From: a bacterium
Lineage (GTDB): Bacteria; Actinomycetota; Humimicrobiia; Humimicrobiales; Humimicrobiaceae
Assembly: GCA_030611285.1 (NCBI GenBank)
Contig: JAUWQC010000060.1
Coordinates: 1-6,324 of the forward strand
Length of the DNA stretch: 6,324 bases
Direction: 5' to 3'
Every line of letters starts with the position of its first letter. The first letter of the stretch is position 1. Below are positions 1 to 6,293 of this stretch, one piece after another. The notes under the pieces were generated by a model, which worked only from the letters and a program-made list of their open reading frames with translations, had not been told where the DNA came from and made no database searches. A program made the translations under genes and the position numbers.

Positions 1-1028
1 TTTAAGACCCAAACAAAAATTTTTATATAAAAAGGCAATTTTTTATAGTTATCGCATTTTAGATCATAAATCATCCTGGCAAACTTTCGCCATTCATCAC
101 TCGCATCAGTCTTAGGCGCAATAAAACCTAGTCTTTTATTATTTTTAAAATCTTTAATATAAGCTTTTAATTCAGGGTTTACAACTTTCCAGTCACCATA
201 TGTTGAAAATGCACCAGGTCCAAATCCAATATAGTCCTCAGTGAGTTCATCCCTTGATGAATCATAAATATCATCGCCTGTGGCAAATGTCCACACACCT
301 TTTCTAAAGTATCCATATTCTTTTAGCATTTTACTTGCTTTCTCTATAAGTACAAACTGCTCATTGGAAGATATGCCAGGCTTTGCTTTAATTCCTCTTA
401 TTATCATAAAAGGATATATCGTTATCTGATCTGGCAAGATAGCTGCTATCTTTTTAATATCATCTAAAAATATACCCGAATCTTGGTTAGGAAGGCCAAC
501 CATCATATCTACATTTGCCCAAAGGTTAAGAGATTTTGTATGCTCTATTATTTTTCTTATCTTACTTTGATTTACATTTTTTCTTCCTGTCTTACTAATA
601 ACATTTCCTGAAAAACTTTCTACTCCAATACTTATCTTTGTAAAGCCAATTCCTTTTAATCCTATTAAATAATCATCAGTTAAAAAAGAGGGTAATAATT
701 CTATACCGATGCTGCTTAGCTCAACTTTGCACCTGAGCTCATCCAGTATAGTATTTAATTCATCTATTTTTAATGTATTTGGCGTTCCCCCTCCAAAATA
801 AACCCATTTGGACTTCCCATGTATTTCCTTTTCTTTTATTTCTTTTAAAATTGAACTTAAATATTGCTGCTTTAACTTTTCTGAATATACTTCCTTATAA
901 AATGGACAGAATGAACATTTCGTATAGCAGAAGGGAACATGGATATAGATTCCAAAATTTTTGTTTAATTTTATCTCAGGTATTTCGGCAAACCTGTAAA
1001 GAGTTTTTTCAAAAGATTTTTTCATCAT
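1..1028 (-). CDS. Coproporphyrinogen III oxidase-like radical SAM protein (HemN/HemW/HutW superfamily), 3' end outside window
   Basis: I translated the minus strand by hand. One frame stays open from an ATG at 1028 to the left edge, giving 342 codons without a stop, so the C-terminus is missing. Residues 28-41 read YIHVPFCYTKCSFC, which holds the CxxxCxxC cluster (C34, C38, C41) that binds the SAM-coordinating 4Fe-4S centre. GGGTPN follows at 79-84, then KISIGVESF at about 131-139, a VDMMVGLP motif, and a GFGPGAFS motif of the type seen in HemN/HemW proteins. The family includes oxygen-independent coproporphyrinogen oxidase, the haem chaperone HemW and anaerobic haem-degrading enzymes. The HemN-type fourth cysteine (CxxCxC) is absent: F43 takes its place, as in HemW/HutW types. 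The exact substrate cannot be told. The start is a tandem ATG-ATG with only a weak upstream purine stretch. An in-frame GTG at 1061 is an alternative. Predicted cytosolic and anaerobic. Confidence 0.9.
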   Translation of the reverse strand, partial: MMKKSFEKTLYRFAEIPEIKLNKNFGIYIHVPFCYTKCSFCPFYKEVYSEKLKQQYLSSILKEIKEKEIHGKSKWVYFGGGTPNTLKIDELNTILDELRCKVELSSIGIELLPSFLTDDYLIGLKGIGFTKISIGVESFSGNVISKTGRKNVNQSKIRKIIEHTKSLNLWANVDMMVGLPNQDSGIFLDDIKKIAAILPDQITIYPFMIIRGIKAKPGISSNEQFVLIEKASKMLKEYGYFRKGVWTFATGDDIYDSSRDELTEDYIGFGPGAFSTYGDWKVVNPELKAYIKDFKNNKRLGFIAPKTDASDEWRKFARMIYDLKCDNYKKLPFYIKIFVWVL

Positions 1029-1376
1029 TTCTTTACTTTTTGATATTATCAATATACTCACTTTCTTCTTATAAAACCTTATTTTTTAATATTAAAATTA
1101 TCAATCCTTTAATCTTAGTGCTACAATAATTTCAAATTGTGTTACTTCAATATAATACTGTTTTATATAATATAATCAAATTTTTTCTATGATTTTTATT
1201 AAATAAATTATAGATTTAAAATATAATCTTGAATTAATTAAGAGGAAGCTTTACGACTGATTTTAAATAATCTTTCTTTTTATTCAGAAAACACTCTCTA
1301 TATTCTTCTTGTTAAATATATTTTGGGCAATAATTTTTTAAACTTACTATATGAGCTTTATGGTATACTTAGACGT

Positions 1377-1406
1377 TTGCTAAGGGTGTAGACTAATTAC
1401 TATAAA
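1377..1406 (+). promoter_or_regulatory. Candidate sigma-A-type promoter of the ABC transporter operon
   Basis: TTGCTA at 1377-1382 matches the -35 consensus TTGACA at four of six positions. TATAAA at 1401-1406 matches the -10 consensus TATAAT at five of six. The spacer is 18 bases. This would start transcription near 1413 and give a leader of about 95 bases. A second -10-like hexamer, TATACT at 1364-1369, has only a poor -35. This is motif matching alone. Confidence 0.3.
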
Positions 1407-1431
1407 ACTGATAATATAAAAAATCATTTAT

Positions 1432-1449
1432 GGGGTTGGGAAGGAGGTG
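1432..1449 (+). promoter_or_regulatory. G-rich leader tract ending in an extended Shine-Dalgarno match without a start codon
   Basis: Four G-runs of 4, 3, 2 and 2 bases lie at 1432-1447 in otherwise AT-rich DNA. The end of the tract, AAGGAGGTG at 1441-1449, is a nine-base complement of the usual 16S rRNA 3' tail. No start codon lies at a normal distance. An in-frame GTG (1447) and TTG (1450) open a 25-codon frame ending at 1524 inside the lipoprotein gene, but they overlap or almost touch the motif. The role is unknown; it could be a ribosome standby site, a small leader frame or a G-quadruplex-prone element. Confidence 0.4.
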
Positions 1450-1496
1450 TTGAAAAATAAAGCCGTAATTTTAGATTTTTGTCAATGTATTTTTCC

Positions 1497-1501
1497 GGAG
1501 G
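1497..1501 (+). promoter_or_regulatory. Ribosome binding site of the binding-protein gene
   Basis: GGAGG lies six bases before the ATG at 1508. This is a strong, well-spaced site that fixes the start of the lipoprotein gene. Confidence 0.85.
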
Positions 1502-1507
1502 TTATAA

Positions 1508-2509
1508 ATGAAGATCAAGCGTAACACAAAAATAATGATGAGTATCTGTTTGGTGGCAGTGTTGATTTTGGTATTACCACTGATGAATGCCTGTAAAGAG
1601 GAAGGGGTAAAAAAAGTTGGTATTAGCCAGCTTGCTACTCATCCGGCGTTGGATGCAACCAGAGAGGGCTGCATTAAGGCTCTTGCTGATAATGGTTATG
1701 TAGATGGTGAGAACATTGAAATCGACTATCAGAATAGTGAGGGAGATATGTCACTGGTGGACACAATATCTGCTAAGTTTGTAGGGGATAAGGTAGATGT
1801 AATTATCACCATTGGCACTCCCAATACCCTGTCAGCTATTGCTGCTGCAGAAGGTACAGACATTCCAGTTGTCTTTTCTGCCATTACTGATCCGGCTGGT
1901 TCAGGGATGGTTGAGAGCTGGGAATCCCACCCTGACGATAATGTAACTGGAGTAAGTGACATGATTACTGTAGCGGATGATGTTGACCTGATAACTCAGA
2001 TAGTATCTGGTGTTAAGACTATAGGTACTCTTTACAATGACGGTGAGGCAAATTCGGTGTTCCTGGTAAAAAAGCTTAAAGAAGCATGTCAACCACTTGG
2101 CATTGAAGTGGTGGAAAGACCAGTTTCTACCAGTGCCGATGTTCTTGCATCAGCCCAATCTTTAGTAGGACAAGTGGACGTTATCTGGGTTGGTACTGAT
2201 AACACTGTAATCTCTGGCCTGGAAGCGTTGATTGGAGTCTGCGAAGAGGAAAGCATTCCTCTGTTCCCCTCTGATCACGAGTCAATAGAAAGGGGCGGTA
2301 TTGCCTGCTACGGATTTGACTATTACGATATTGGCTACCAGACAGGTGAGATGGTAGTTAAAATACTGGAGGGAGCCAATGCTGCCGAGACTCCTGTTGA
2401 GAAAGGCAAGATAGTCAGTCTCTCAGTAAATACCGCTGCGGCAGAAAGAATGAGTGTTACCATTCCTCAGGAATTAATAGATGCTGCAGAAATAGTATAT
2501 GATAAATAG
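1508..2509 (+). CDS. ABC transporter substrate-binding lipoprotein, TrpX-like (COG2984 / ABC_sub_bind family)
   Basis: This 333-residue protein is the extracellular ligand-capturing part of an ABC importer. The N-terminus has a basic start (KIKR) and a hydrophobic stretch at about 9-24. It ends in the lipobox LMNAC with C29 as the predicted lipidated residue, so the mature protein should be anchored to the outer face of the membrane. The mature part begins with KKVGISQLATHPALDATREG, typical of this family. Further family-like segments are DGENIEIDYQN, KFVGDKVDVIITIGTP, AITDPAGSG, NVTGVSDM, the hinge-like GTLYNDGEANS, a TDNT segment and YDIGYQTGEM. Related systems have been linked to tryptophan or tyrosine uptake (TrpX of streptococci, CD0873 of Clostridioides difficile). 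The ligand here is not proven. A good ribosome site supports the ATG start. It is the first gene of a three-gene operon and its length is normal for the family. Confidence 0.93.
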   Translation: MKIKRNTKIMMSICLVAVLILVLPLMNACKEEGVKKVGISQLATHPALDATREGCIKALADNGYVDGENIEIDYQNSEGDMSLVDTISAKFVGDKVDVIITIGTPNTLSAIAAAEGTDIPVVFSAITDPAGSGMVESWESHPDDNVTGVSDMITVADDVDLITQIVSGVKTIGTLYNDGEANSVFLVKKLKEACQPLGIEVVERPVSTSADVLASAQSLVGQVDVIWVGTDNTVISGLEALIGVCEEESIPLFPSDHESIERGGIACYGFDYYDIGYQTGEMVVKILEGANAAETPVEKGKIVSLSVNTAAAERMSVTIPQELIDAAEIVYDK

Positions 2510-2572
2510 ATATTAATGGTTTCCGTTTTAACAAGTTTATAGATATTAAAAAGTATTCACAAGGATAGCATG

Positions 2573-2591
2573 AAAGGAGCAAGCACGCTTG
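2573..2591 (+). promoter_or_regulatory. Ribosome binding site that selects a TTG start for the permease
   Basis: AAAGGAG at 2573-2579 lies nine bases before TTG at 2589-2591. No in-frame ATG is close by. The TTG places the start directly before the first membrane segment, as expected for this permease family. An ATG at 2570 is in another frame and stops after about 19 codons. Confidence 0.7.
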
Positions 2592-3497
2592 GATTATGTT
2601 ATAAATTTGCTGTCGGTCTCTTTATATGAGGGCCTGGCCTATGGATTTGTAACTCTTGGAGTATACATTACCTTTCGTGTGCTTGCTTTTCCTGACCTTA
2701 CTGTAGACGGAAGCTTTCCACTGGGTGGGGCTGTGGCTGCCACCCTTATCGTAAGTGGTGTCAACCCATGGCTGGCAACCCTGGTTGCCTTCATTGCTGG
2801 TATTTGTGCAGGACTGGCAACCTCCTTGCTTAATACCAAGCTTAGGATAAATGCTCTACTCGCCGGTATACTAATGATGGTTTCTCTATATTCTATAAAC
2901 CTGGCAATTATGGGGCGATCCAATGTCTCTGTCCTCCGCGAGGCAACGGTCTTTAAACAAACTGCCCAATTGTTTGGTATTGAACCTACCACTACTCTAT
3001 CAATTATATTTATGGTAGTTCTTACTATTGTCATTCTCGGCATTTTGAACTGGTTTCTACGCACTGAGATCGGCCTGGCCCTGAGAGCTACAGGTGACAA
3101 TGGACAGATGGTAAGAGGTCTCGGGGTTAGTACTGACATGACCACGATAATGGGTGTTTCCCTCTCAAATGGTCTTGTTGCTCTGGCAGGAGGGTTAATA
3201 GCCCAAAAGCAGGGCTTCTCTGATGTAGGTATGGGTATCGGCATGATTGTTATGGGTCTGGCATCAGTGATAATTGGTGAGAGATTATTTCGCCCCCGGG
3301 GTATTACTACCATTCTATTTGCGGTGATAGGTGGATCTTTGGTTTATCGCCTGTTTCTCGGTATCGCTCTTAGATTGGGATTACCTCCAAGCAATTTAAA
3401 GCTGATTACAGCATTGCTTGTTATCATAGCCCTGGCAATACCATACATACAAAAAAAAGTACGGGGTGAATGGATGCCGCCAGCAGCAAGGATGTAG
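2589..3497 (+). CDS. ABC transporter permease, LivH/BPD_transp_2 type (TrpY-like, COG4120)
   Basis: This 302-residue integral membrane protein is the channel subunit of the importer. About eight hydrophobic segments can be seen, near residues 6-30, 44-62, 62-80, 90-110, 135-158, 190-206, 212-230 and 240-290. Boundaries are rough. The loop ALRATGDNGQMVRGLGVSTD at about 163-182 corresponds to the cytoplasmic coupling region found in branched-chain amino acid and sugar type permeases. A glycine-rich segment with MGLASVIIGERLF follows. It begins with TTG, 79 bases after the binding-protein stop, and ends 13 bases before the preferred ATPase start, so translation of the two is probably coupled. 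Two copies, or a homodimer, would form the pore, since only one permease gene is present. No defects are seen. Confidence 0.93.
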   Translation: MDYVINLLSVSLYEGLAYGFVTLGVYITFRVLAFPDLTVDGSFPLGGAVAATLIVSGVNPWLATLVAFIAGICAGLATSLLNTKLRINALLAGILMMVSLYSINLAIMGRSNVSVLREATVFKQTAQLFGIEPTTTLSIIFMVVLTIVILGILNWFLRTEIGLALRATGDNGQMVRGLGVSTDMTTIMGVSLSNGLVALAGGLIAQKQGFSDVGMGIGMIVMGLASVIIGERLFRPRGITTILFAVIGGSLVYRLFLGIALRLGLPPSNLKLITALLVIIALAIPYIQKKVRGEWMPPAARM

Positions 3498-3500
3498 AGT

Positions 3501-3505
3501 GGGAG
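3501..3505 (+). promoter_or_regulatory. Ribosome binding site supporting the ATPase start at 3511
   Basis: GGGAG lies five bases before ATG 3511. The longer in-frame alternative, GTG at 3466, would overlap the permease by 32 bases. It would also add a Cys/Gln-rich tail (MNGCRQQQGC...) unlike the family, so the ATG is preferred. Confidence 0.65.
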
Positions 3506-3510
3506 TTCGT

Positions 3511-4338
3511 ATGAGCCAGAATCAAAACTTGATGAAACTCAGTAAAGTAAGCAAAGTATTTTTAAGAGGTACTGTAGATGAGGTCACAGCACTGGATAAT
3601 GTCAGGCTGGATGTCGGTGCTGAAGATTTTATTACTGTCATTGGCAGTAATGGAGCTGGTAAGACTACCCTGTTAAATGTTATTGCTGGTGTCTATCCAC
3701 CAGAAAAAGGTGGCAAGATCACAATCAATGACCAGGATGTTACAAGGCTCAGCGAACATAAGCGTGCACGATATGTTAGCAGAGTCTACCAGAACCCTCA
3801 TATAGGTACTGCCGCAAAAATGACCGTAGAAGAGAATCTGTCTCTGGCTATGTTACATGGCCAATCAAGGGGATTAAGAATCGCTACCAATAAAAAATAC
3901 AGGGAACTCTTCCGATCAGTATTGGCCCCATTGAGATTAGGACTTGAGGATAGGCTATCTGCGCTGGTTGGCACACTTTCCGGTGGACAGAGGCAGGCTC
4001 TGGCTCTTGTTATGGCTACTATCAGCAAACCATCACTACTACTCCTTGATGAGCATGTAGCTACTCTGGACCCTAAAACAAATCGGATAGTCCTTGAGCT
4101 AAGCGAGATGATTGTGCAGAAAGAGAAGATTACCACTATAATGGTTACACACAACATGAAACATGCTCTACGCTATGGTAACAGGCTAACTATGATGCAT
4201 AAAGGTAAAATCATTGTTGACATACATCAGGAAAAGAAGTCCGCTCTATCTGTCAACGACCTGGTAGTCGCTTTTGAACATGCCAGTGGAGAAAGATTCT
4301 CTGATGACAGTATAATGCTTCGTAACGCTAATTCTTAA
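3511..4338 (+). CDS. ABC transporter ATP-binding protein (TrpZ-like, COG1101)
   Basis: This 275-residue nucleotide-binding subunit powers the importer from the cytoplasmic side of the membrane. All catalytic motifs are intact: Walker A GSNGAGKT at 45-52, Q-loop glutamine Q94 in VYQNP, signature LSGGQ at 156-160, Walker B LLLLD at 176-180 with catalytic E181, D-loop ATLDP at 184-188, and switch histidine H214 in VTHNM. After Walker B it reads DEH rather than the usual DEP, which I recall as typical of this ATPase subfamily. It is the last gene of the operon, 13 bases after the permease stop. A second in-frame ATG at residue 8 (position 3532) could also serve as start. No clear rho-independent terminator follows, so read-through into the acetyltransferase gene is possible. 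Confidence 0.95.
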   Translation: MSQNQNLMKLSKVSKVFLRGTVDEVTALDNVRLDVGAEDFITVIGSNGAGKTTLLNVIAGVYPPEKGGKITINDQDVTRLSEHKRARYVSRVYQNPHIGTAAKMTVEENLSLAMLHGQSRGLRIATNKKYRELFRSVLAPLRLGLEDRLSALVGTLSGGQRQALALVMATISKPSLLLLDEHVATLDPKTNRIVLELSEMIVQKEKITTIMVTHNMKHALRYGNRLTMMHKGKIIVDIHQEKKSALSVNDLVVAFEHASGERFSDDSIMLRNANS

Positions 4339-4342
4339 GCTC

Positions 4343-4389
4343 GACCTCGGTTATAAACAATCTTGATAAACATATAACCTTCGAAGGTC
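4343..4389 (+). repeat. Nested inverted repeats overlapping the acetyltransferase ribosome site
   Basis: GGTTATA (4349-4355) is complementary to TATAACC (4373-4379), and outside it GACCT (4343-4347) is complementary to AGGTC (4385-4389). A perfect 12-base palindrome, ACCTTCGAAGGT, lies at 4377-4388. The AAGG inside it (4384-4387) is the best Shine-Dalgarno match for the ATG at 4393, so folding could hide it. No T-run follows, so a classic terminator is unlikely. It could be an operator or an RNA element. Confidence 0.45.
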
Positions 4390-4392
4390 ATA

Positions 4393-4899
4393 ATGGGAGG
4401 TGTTATAGAAATAGTAACTATTTATCATATGAAAAATAATTCAGATATTTCTTTTAAAATTATATGCTCCCTCGAAGAACTTATTGCTGCCTACAATGTT
4501 AGATTTACTGTATTTTGTGAAGAACAAAATATCCCATATTACATAGAAACTGATGAAAATGAATTGAATAGAATTCATATACTTGGCATGCAAGGTAATG
4601 AGCCTATCGCGGCAGGAAGAATGTGTGTAATTAATGATTGGCTAAAATTCGAACGTATAGCTGTAAGGAAGGCATGGAGATCACGTGGAATTGGTTCAAA
4701 GTTAGTAAATTATATGATAAATACTGGTAAGGATATGGGAATATTTAAATATAAACTTCATGCACAAGTTAGTAACAAAGAATTTTATAAACGGTTGGGA
4801 TTTAAAACAAAAGGTAAAATTTTTATAGAAGCAGGTATAGAGCATATTTTAATGATACGAAAAGATGATAAAAGAGGAAAGTTTTTATTCCAGAATTAG
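4393..4899 (+). CDS. GNAT family N-acetyltransferase, YjcF/ElaA-like
   Basis: This 168-residue protein is predicted to transfer an acetyl group from acetyl-CoA to an unknown amine acceptor in the cytosol. The single GNAT domain covers about residues 21-157. VRFTVFCEEQNIP at 36-48 is the typical start of this subgroup. FERIAVRK at 86-93 is the strand before the cofactor site. RSRGIG at 96-101 is the acetyl-CoA pyrophosphate loop ([Q/R]xxGx[G/A]). LHAQ at 122-125, FYKRLGF at 131-137 and the ending EAGIEHILM match YjcF-like members closely. Length is slightly above the usual 140-150 because of N- and C-terminal tails. The start is uncertain: ATG 4393 has a weak site (AAGG, five bases away), while the alternative in-frame ATG 4429 (residue 13) has none. 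It lies 54 bases after the transporter operon but is clearly more AT-rich, so it may not belong to it. Confidence 0.9.
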   Translation: MGGVIEIVTIYHMKNNSDISFKIICSLEELIAAYNVRFTVFCEEQNIPYYIETDENELNRIHILGMQGNEPIAAGRMCVINDWLKFERIAVRKAWRSRGIGSKLVNYMINTGKDMGIFKYKLHAQVSNKEFYKRLGFKTKGKIFIEAGIEHILMIRKDDKRGKFLFQN

Positions 4900-5119
4900 C
4901 TTTATAGATTCAATTAATATATACACTACCGTGCTACTCACTATTTATTGACTGCCCCGAGTAGTGAAATTTCGAACCAATTTTTAAAATTATTAAAAGA
5001 AATACTAATATTTAATTCGTTTCATAAAAGCCAATAAATTTGCAATAGTCAATTGCATTATTGCAACTTACCTGATAAACTTGCAATGTATTTATTTATT
5101 ATTTCATTTTTTAATTATT
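4900..5119. other. AT-rich spacer between acetyltransferase and Fic genes
   Basis: There is no credible gene in these 220 bases. The left half holds an inverted repeat: GAGTAGTG at 4959-4966 can pair with CACTAC at 4924-4929 or with CTACTC at 4934-4939. It is not followed by a T-run, so it is a weak terminator candidate at best. TTGACT at 4948-4953 resembles a -35 box but has no matching -10. The right half carries the TTGCAA motifs listed separately. Confidence 0.5.
5040..5087. repeat. Phased TTGCAA motifs upstream of the Fic gene
   Basis: The palindromic hexamer TTGCAA occurs at 5040-5045, 5061-5066 and 5081-5086, so the copies start 21 and 20 bases apart, about two helical turns. A related ATTGCAT lies between them at 5052-5058, and TGCAATA/TATTGCA also form an inverted repeat (5041-5047 and 5058-5064). 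The array ends 33 bases before the preferred Fic start. It resembles an operator array for a regulator of the Fic gene, but this is inference from spacing alone. Confidence 0.45.
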
Positions 5120-6268
5120 ATGGACAATAAATTTAAATCAGGTGAATATAAAGCTTGTTTTGCAGGTAAAGATTATGAGTATAAAATTTTCATTCCTGAT
5201 TTTATGAATAAAACTTTTGAATGGAATGATAGGAAAATTCCATTACTTTTAGAAGAAGCAGGTCATGCTTTAGGTAGTTTAAATGAATGTTCTCTATTAG
5301 TTCCGGATATTAATACTTTTATAAGAATGAATGTTGCAAAAGAAGCAACAATTTCAACAAGAATAGAAGGAACGAAAACAGAGATTGAAGAGGCAGTATT
5401 ATCGGAAGAAAACATATTACCAGAAAAAAGAGATGATTGGAATGAAGTAAATAATTATATTAATGCTATGAATTATGCAATTGAAAGTATAAAAAAAATA
5501 CCACTTAGTATTAGACTATTAAAAGAAATTCATAAAATACTCCTTCAAGGAGTGAGGGGTGAGAATAAACAACCTGGTGAAATCAGAAAGAGTCAAAACT
5601 GGATTGGAGGAAATTCAATTACTGATGCTCATTTTATTCCTCCGCCATACGAAGAATTACCAATATTACTTTCAGACTTAGAGAAATTTTGGCATAATAA
5701 TAGTCTTGACATCCCAAAGACCTTAAGGGTAGCACTGACTCATTACCAGTTTGAAACCATTCATCCATTTTCGGATGGAAATGGTAGAATTGGTAGATTA
5801 CTTATAACACTTGAACTACTATATTATGGAATATTAAACAAACCAATATTATATATTTCAGATTTCTTGGAAAAAAATAAAAATGATTACTTTAATATTT
5901 TAGATGAAGTCAGGAATAATAATGATATAGAAAGATGGTTAATATTTTTCCTAAAAGGTATTATTAAAACTGCAAATAAAAGTAAAAATACTTTTGAAAA
6001 AGTTATAGAATTAAGAATGCAATATGAAGATAAAATAAGAACATTAGGTAGAAGAACTCAATTGGGACAGAGGCTTTTAATCCTATTATTTTCATATCCA
6101 ATTATTGATACTGGTAGTGTTGCAGCCAAATTAAATATTGTTTTTAATACTGCTAAAAGTCTTTTAAATGAATTTGAGAAACTTAAAATAATTAAGGTTT
6201 TTTCTTTTCAAAAAACTAAGAAAAAGCAATTCATCCTATGGGATTACTTTAATCTTTATAAAACTTAA
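5120..6268 (+). CDS. Class II Fic domain protein, predicted protein AMP transferase with built-in inhibition
   Basis: This 382-residue protein is expected to move AMP from ATP onto a hydroxyl side chain of a target protein. The Fic_N region covers about 5-88. It contains STRIEG at 79-84, which fits the inhibitory motif [S/T]xxxE[G/N]; its glutamate E83 would block the ATP site. The Fic core has RGENKQPGEIRKSQNWIGG at about 146-164, the flap-like FIPPP at 172-176, and the complete catalytic motif HPFSDGNGRIGR at 215-226 with H215. From about 310 the sequence looks like a winged helix-turn-helix domain. Length and layout match Shewanella SoFic-type proteins. The start is uncertain. ATG 5120 fits the family but has no clear ribosome site. 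A TTG at 5081 would add 13 hydrophobic residues and lies inside a TTGCAA repeat, so I reject it. No separate antitoxin gene is seen. The target protein is unknown. Confidence 0.94.
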   Translation: MDNKFKSGEYKACFAGKDYEYKIFIPDFMNKTFEWNDRKIPLLLEEAGHALGSLNECSLLVPDINTFIRMNVAKEATISTRIEGTKTEIEEAVLSEENILPEKRDDWNEVNNYINAMNYAIESIKKIPLSIRLLKEIHKILLQGVRGENKQPGEIRKSQNWIGGNSITDAHFIPPPYEELPILLSDLEKFWHNNSLDIPKTLRVALTHYQFETIHPFSDGNGRIGRLLITLELLYYGILNKPILYISDFLEKNKNDYFNILDEVRNNNDIERWLIFFLKGIIKTANKSKNTFEKVIELRMQYEDKIRTLGRRTQLGQRLLILLFSYPIIDTGSVAAKLNIVFNTAKSLLNEFEKLKIIKVFSFQKTKKKQFILWDYFNLYKT

Positions 6269-6293
6269 ATTAGATCATTGGCTGTGTTTTCTG

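Larger units (their letters stand above)
1029..1507. other. AT-rich divergent intergenic region
   Basis: This 479-base stretch separates the minus-strand radical SAM gene from the plus-strand transporter operon, so it should carry promoters for both. I see no credible protein gene, tRNA or known riboswitch. The T-box signature expected before many aromatic amino acid transporters (AGGGTGGNACCGCG) is absent. For the minus strand, TTGATT (1179-1174), a 16-base gap and TATTAT (1157-1152) form a possible promoter. Sequence this AT-rich gives many such matches by chance. The right part, from about 1377, is less AT-rich and holds the plus-strand promoter candidate and the leader elements listed separately. 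Confidence 0.6.

Noticed and set aside
773..1129. Plus-strand 118-codon open frame
   Set aside because: It lies opposite the radical SAM gene, whose frame carries the CxxxCxxC and GGGTP motifs over the same bases. The plus-strand translation has no family features.
1376..1507. T-box or other riboswitch before the transporter operon
   Set aside because: The leader is short and lacks the conserved T-box sequence. AGGGTG at 1383-1388 is only a partial chance match, and no terminator hairpin with a T-run is seen.
1729..2092. Two short minus-strand frames inside the binding-protein gene
   Set aside because: They are shadows of the well-supported lipoprotein gene and have no recognisable domain.
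2639..3313. Minus-strand 224-codon open frame inside the permease gene
   Set aside because: It is antisense to a clearly conserved membrane permease. Its translation is rich in Arg, Pro and Ser, as typical of shadow frames, and no ribosome site supports it.
3466..3510. GTG start extending the ATPase by 15 residues
   Set aside because: The extension overlaps the permease, is Cys/Gln-rich and unlike the family, while ATG 3511 has a GGGAG site five bases upstream.
3798..4157. Minus-strand 119-codon frame inside the ATPase gene
   Set aside because: It is antisense to the signature and Walker B region of the ATPase, with low-complexity Ser/Arg/Cys-rich translation.
5081..5119. TTG start extending the Fic protein by 13 residues
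   Set aside because: The TTG is part of the TTGCAA repeat, has no ribosome site, and the added residues are hydrophobic and not expected before the Fic_N region.
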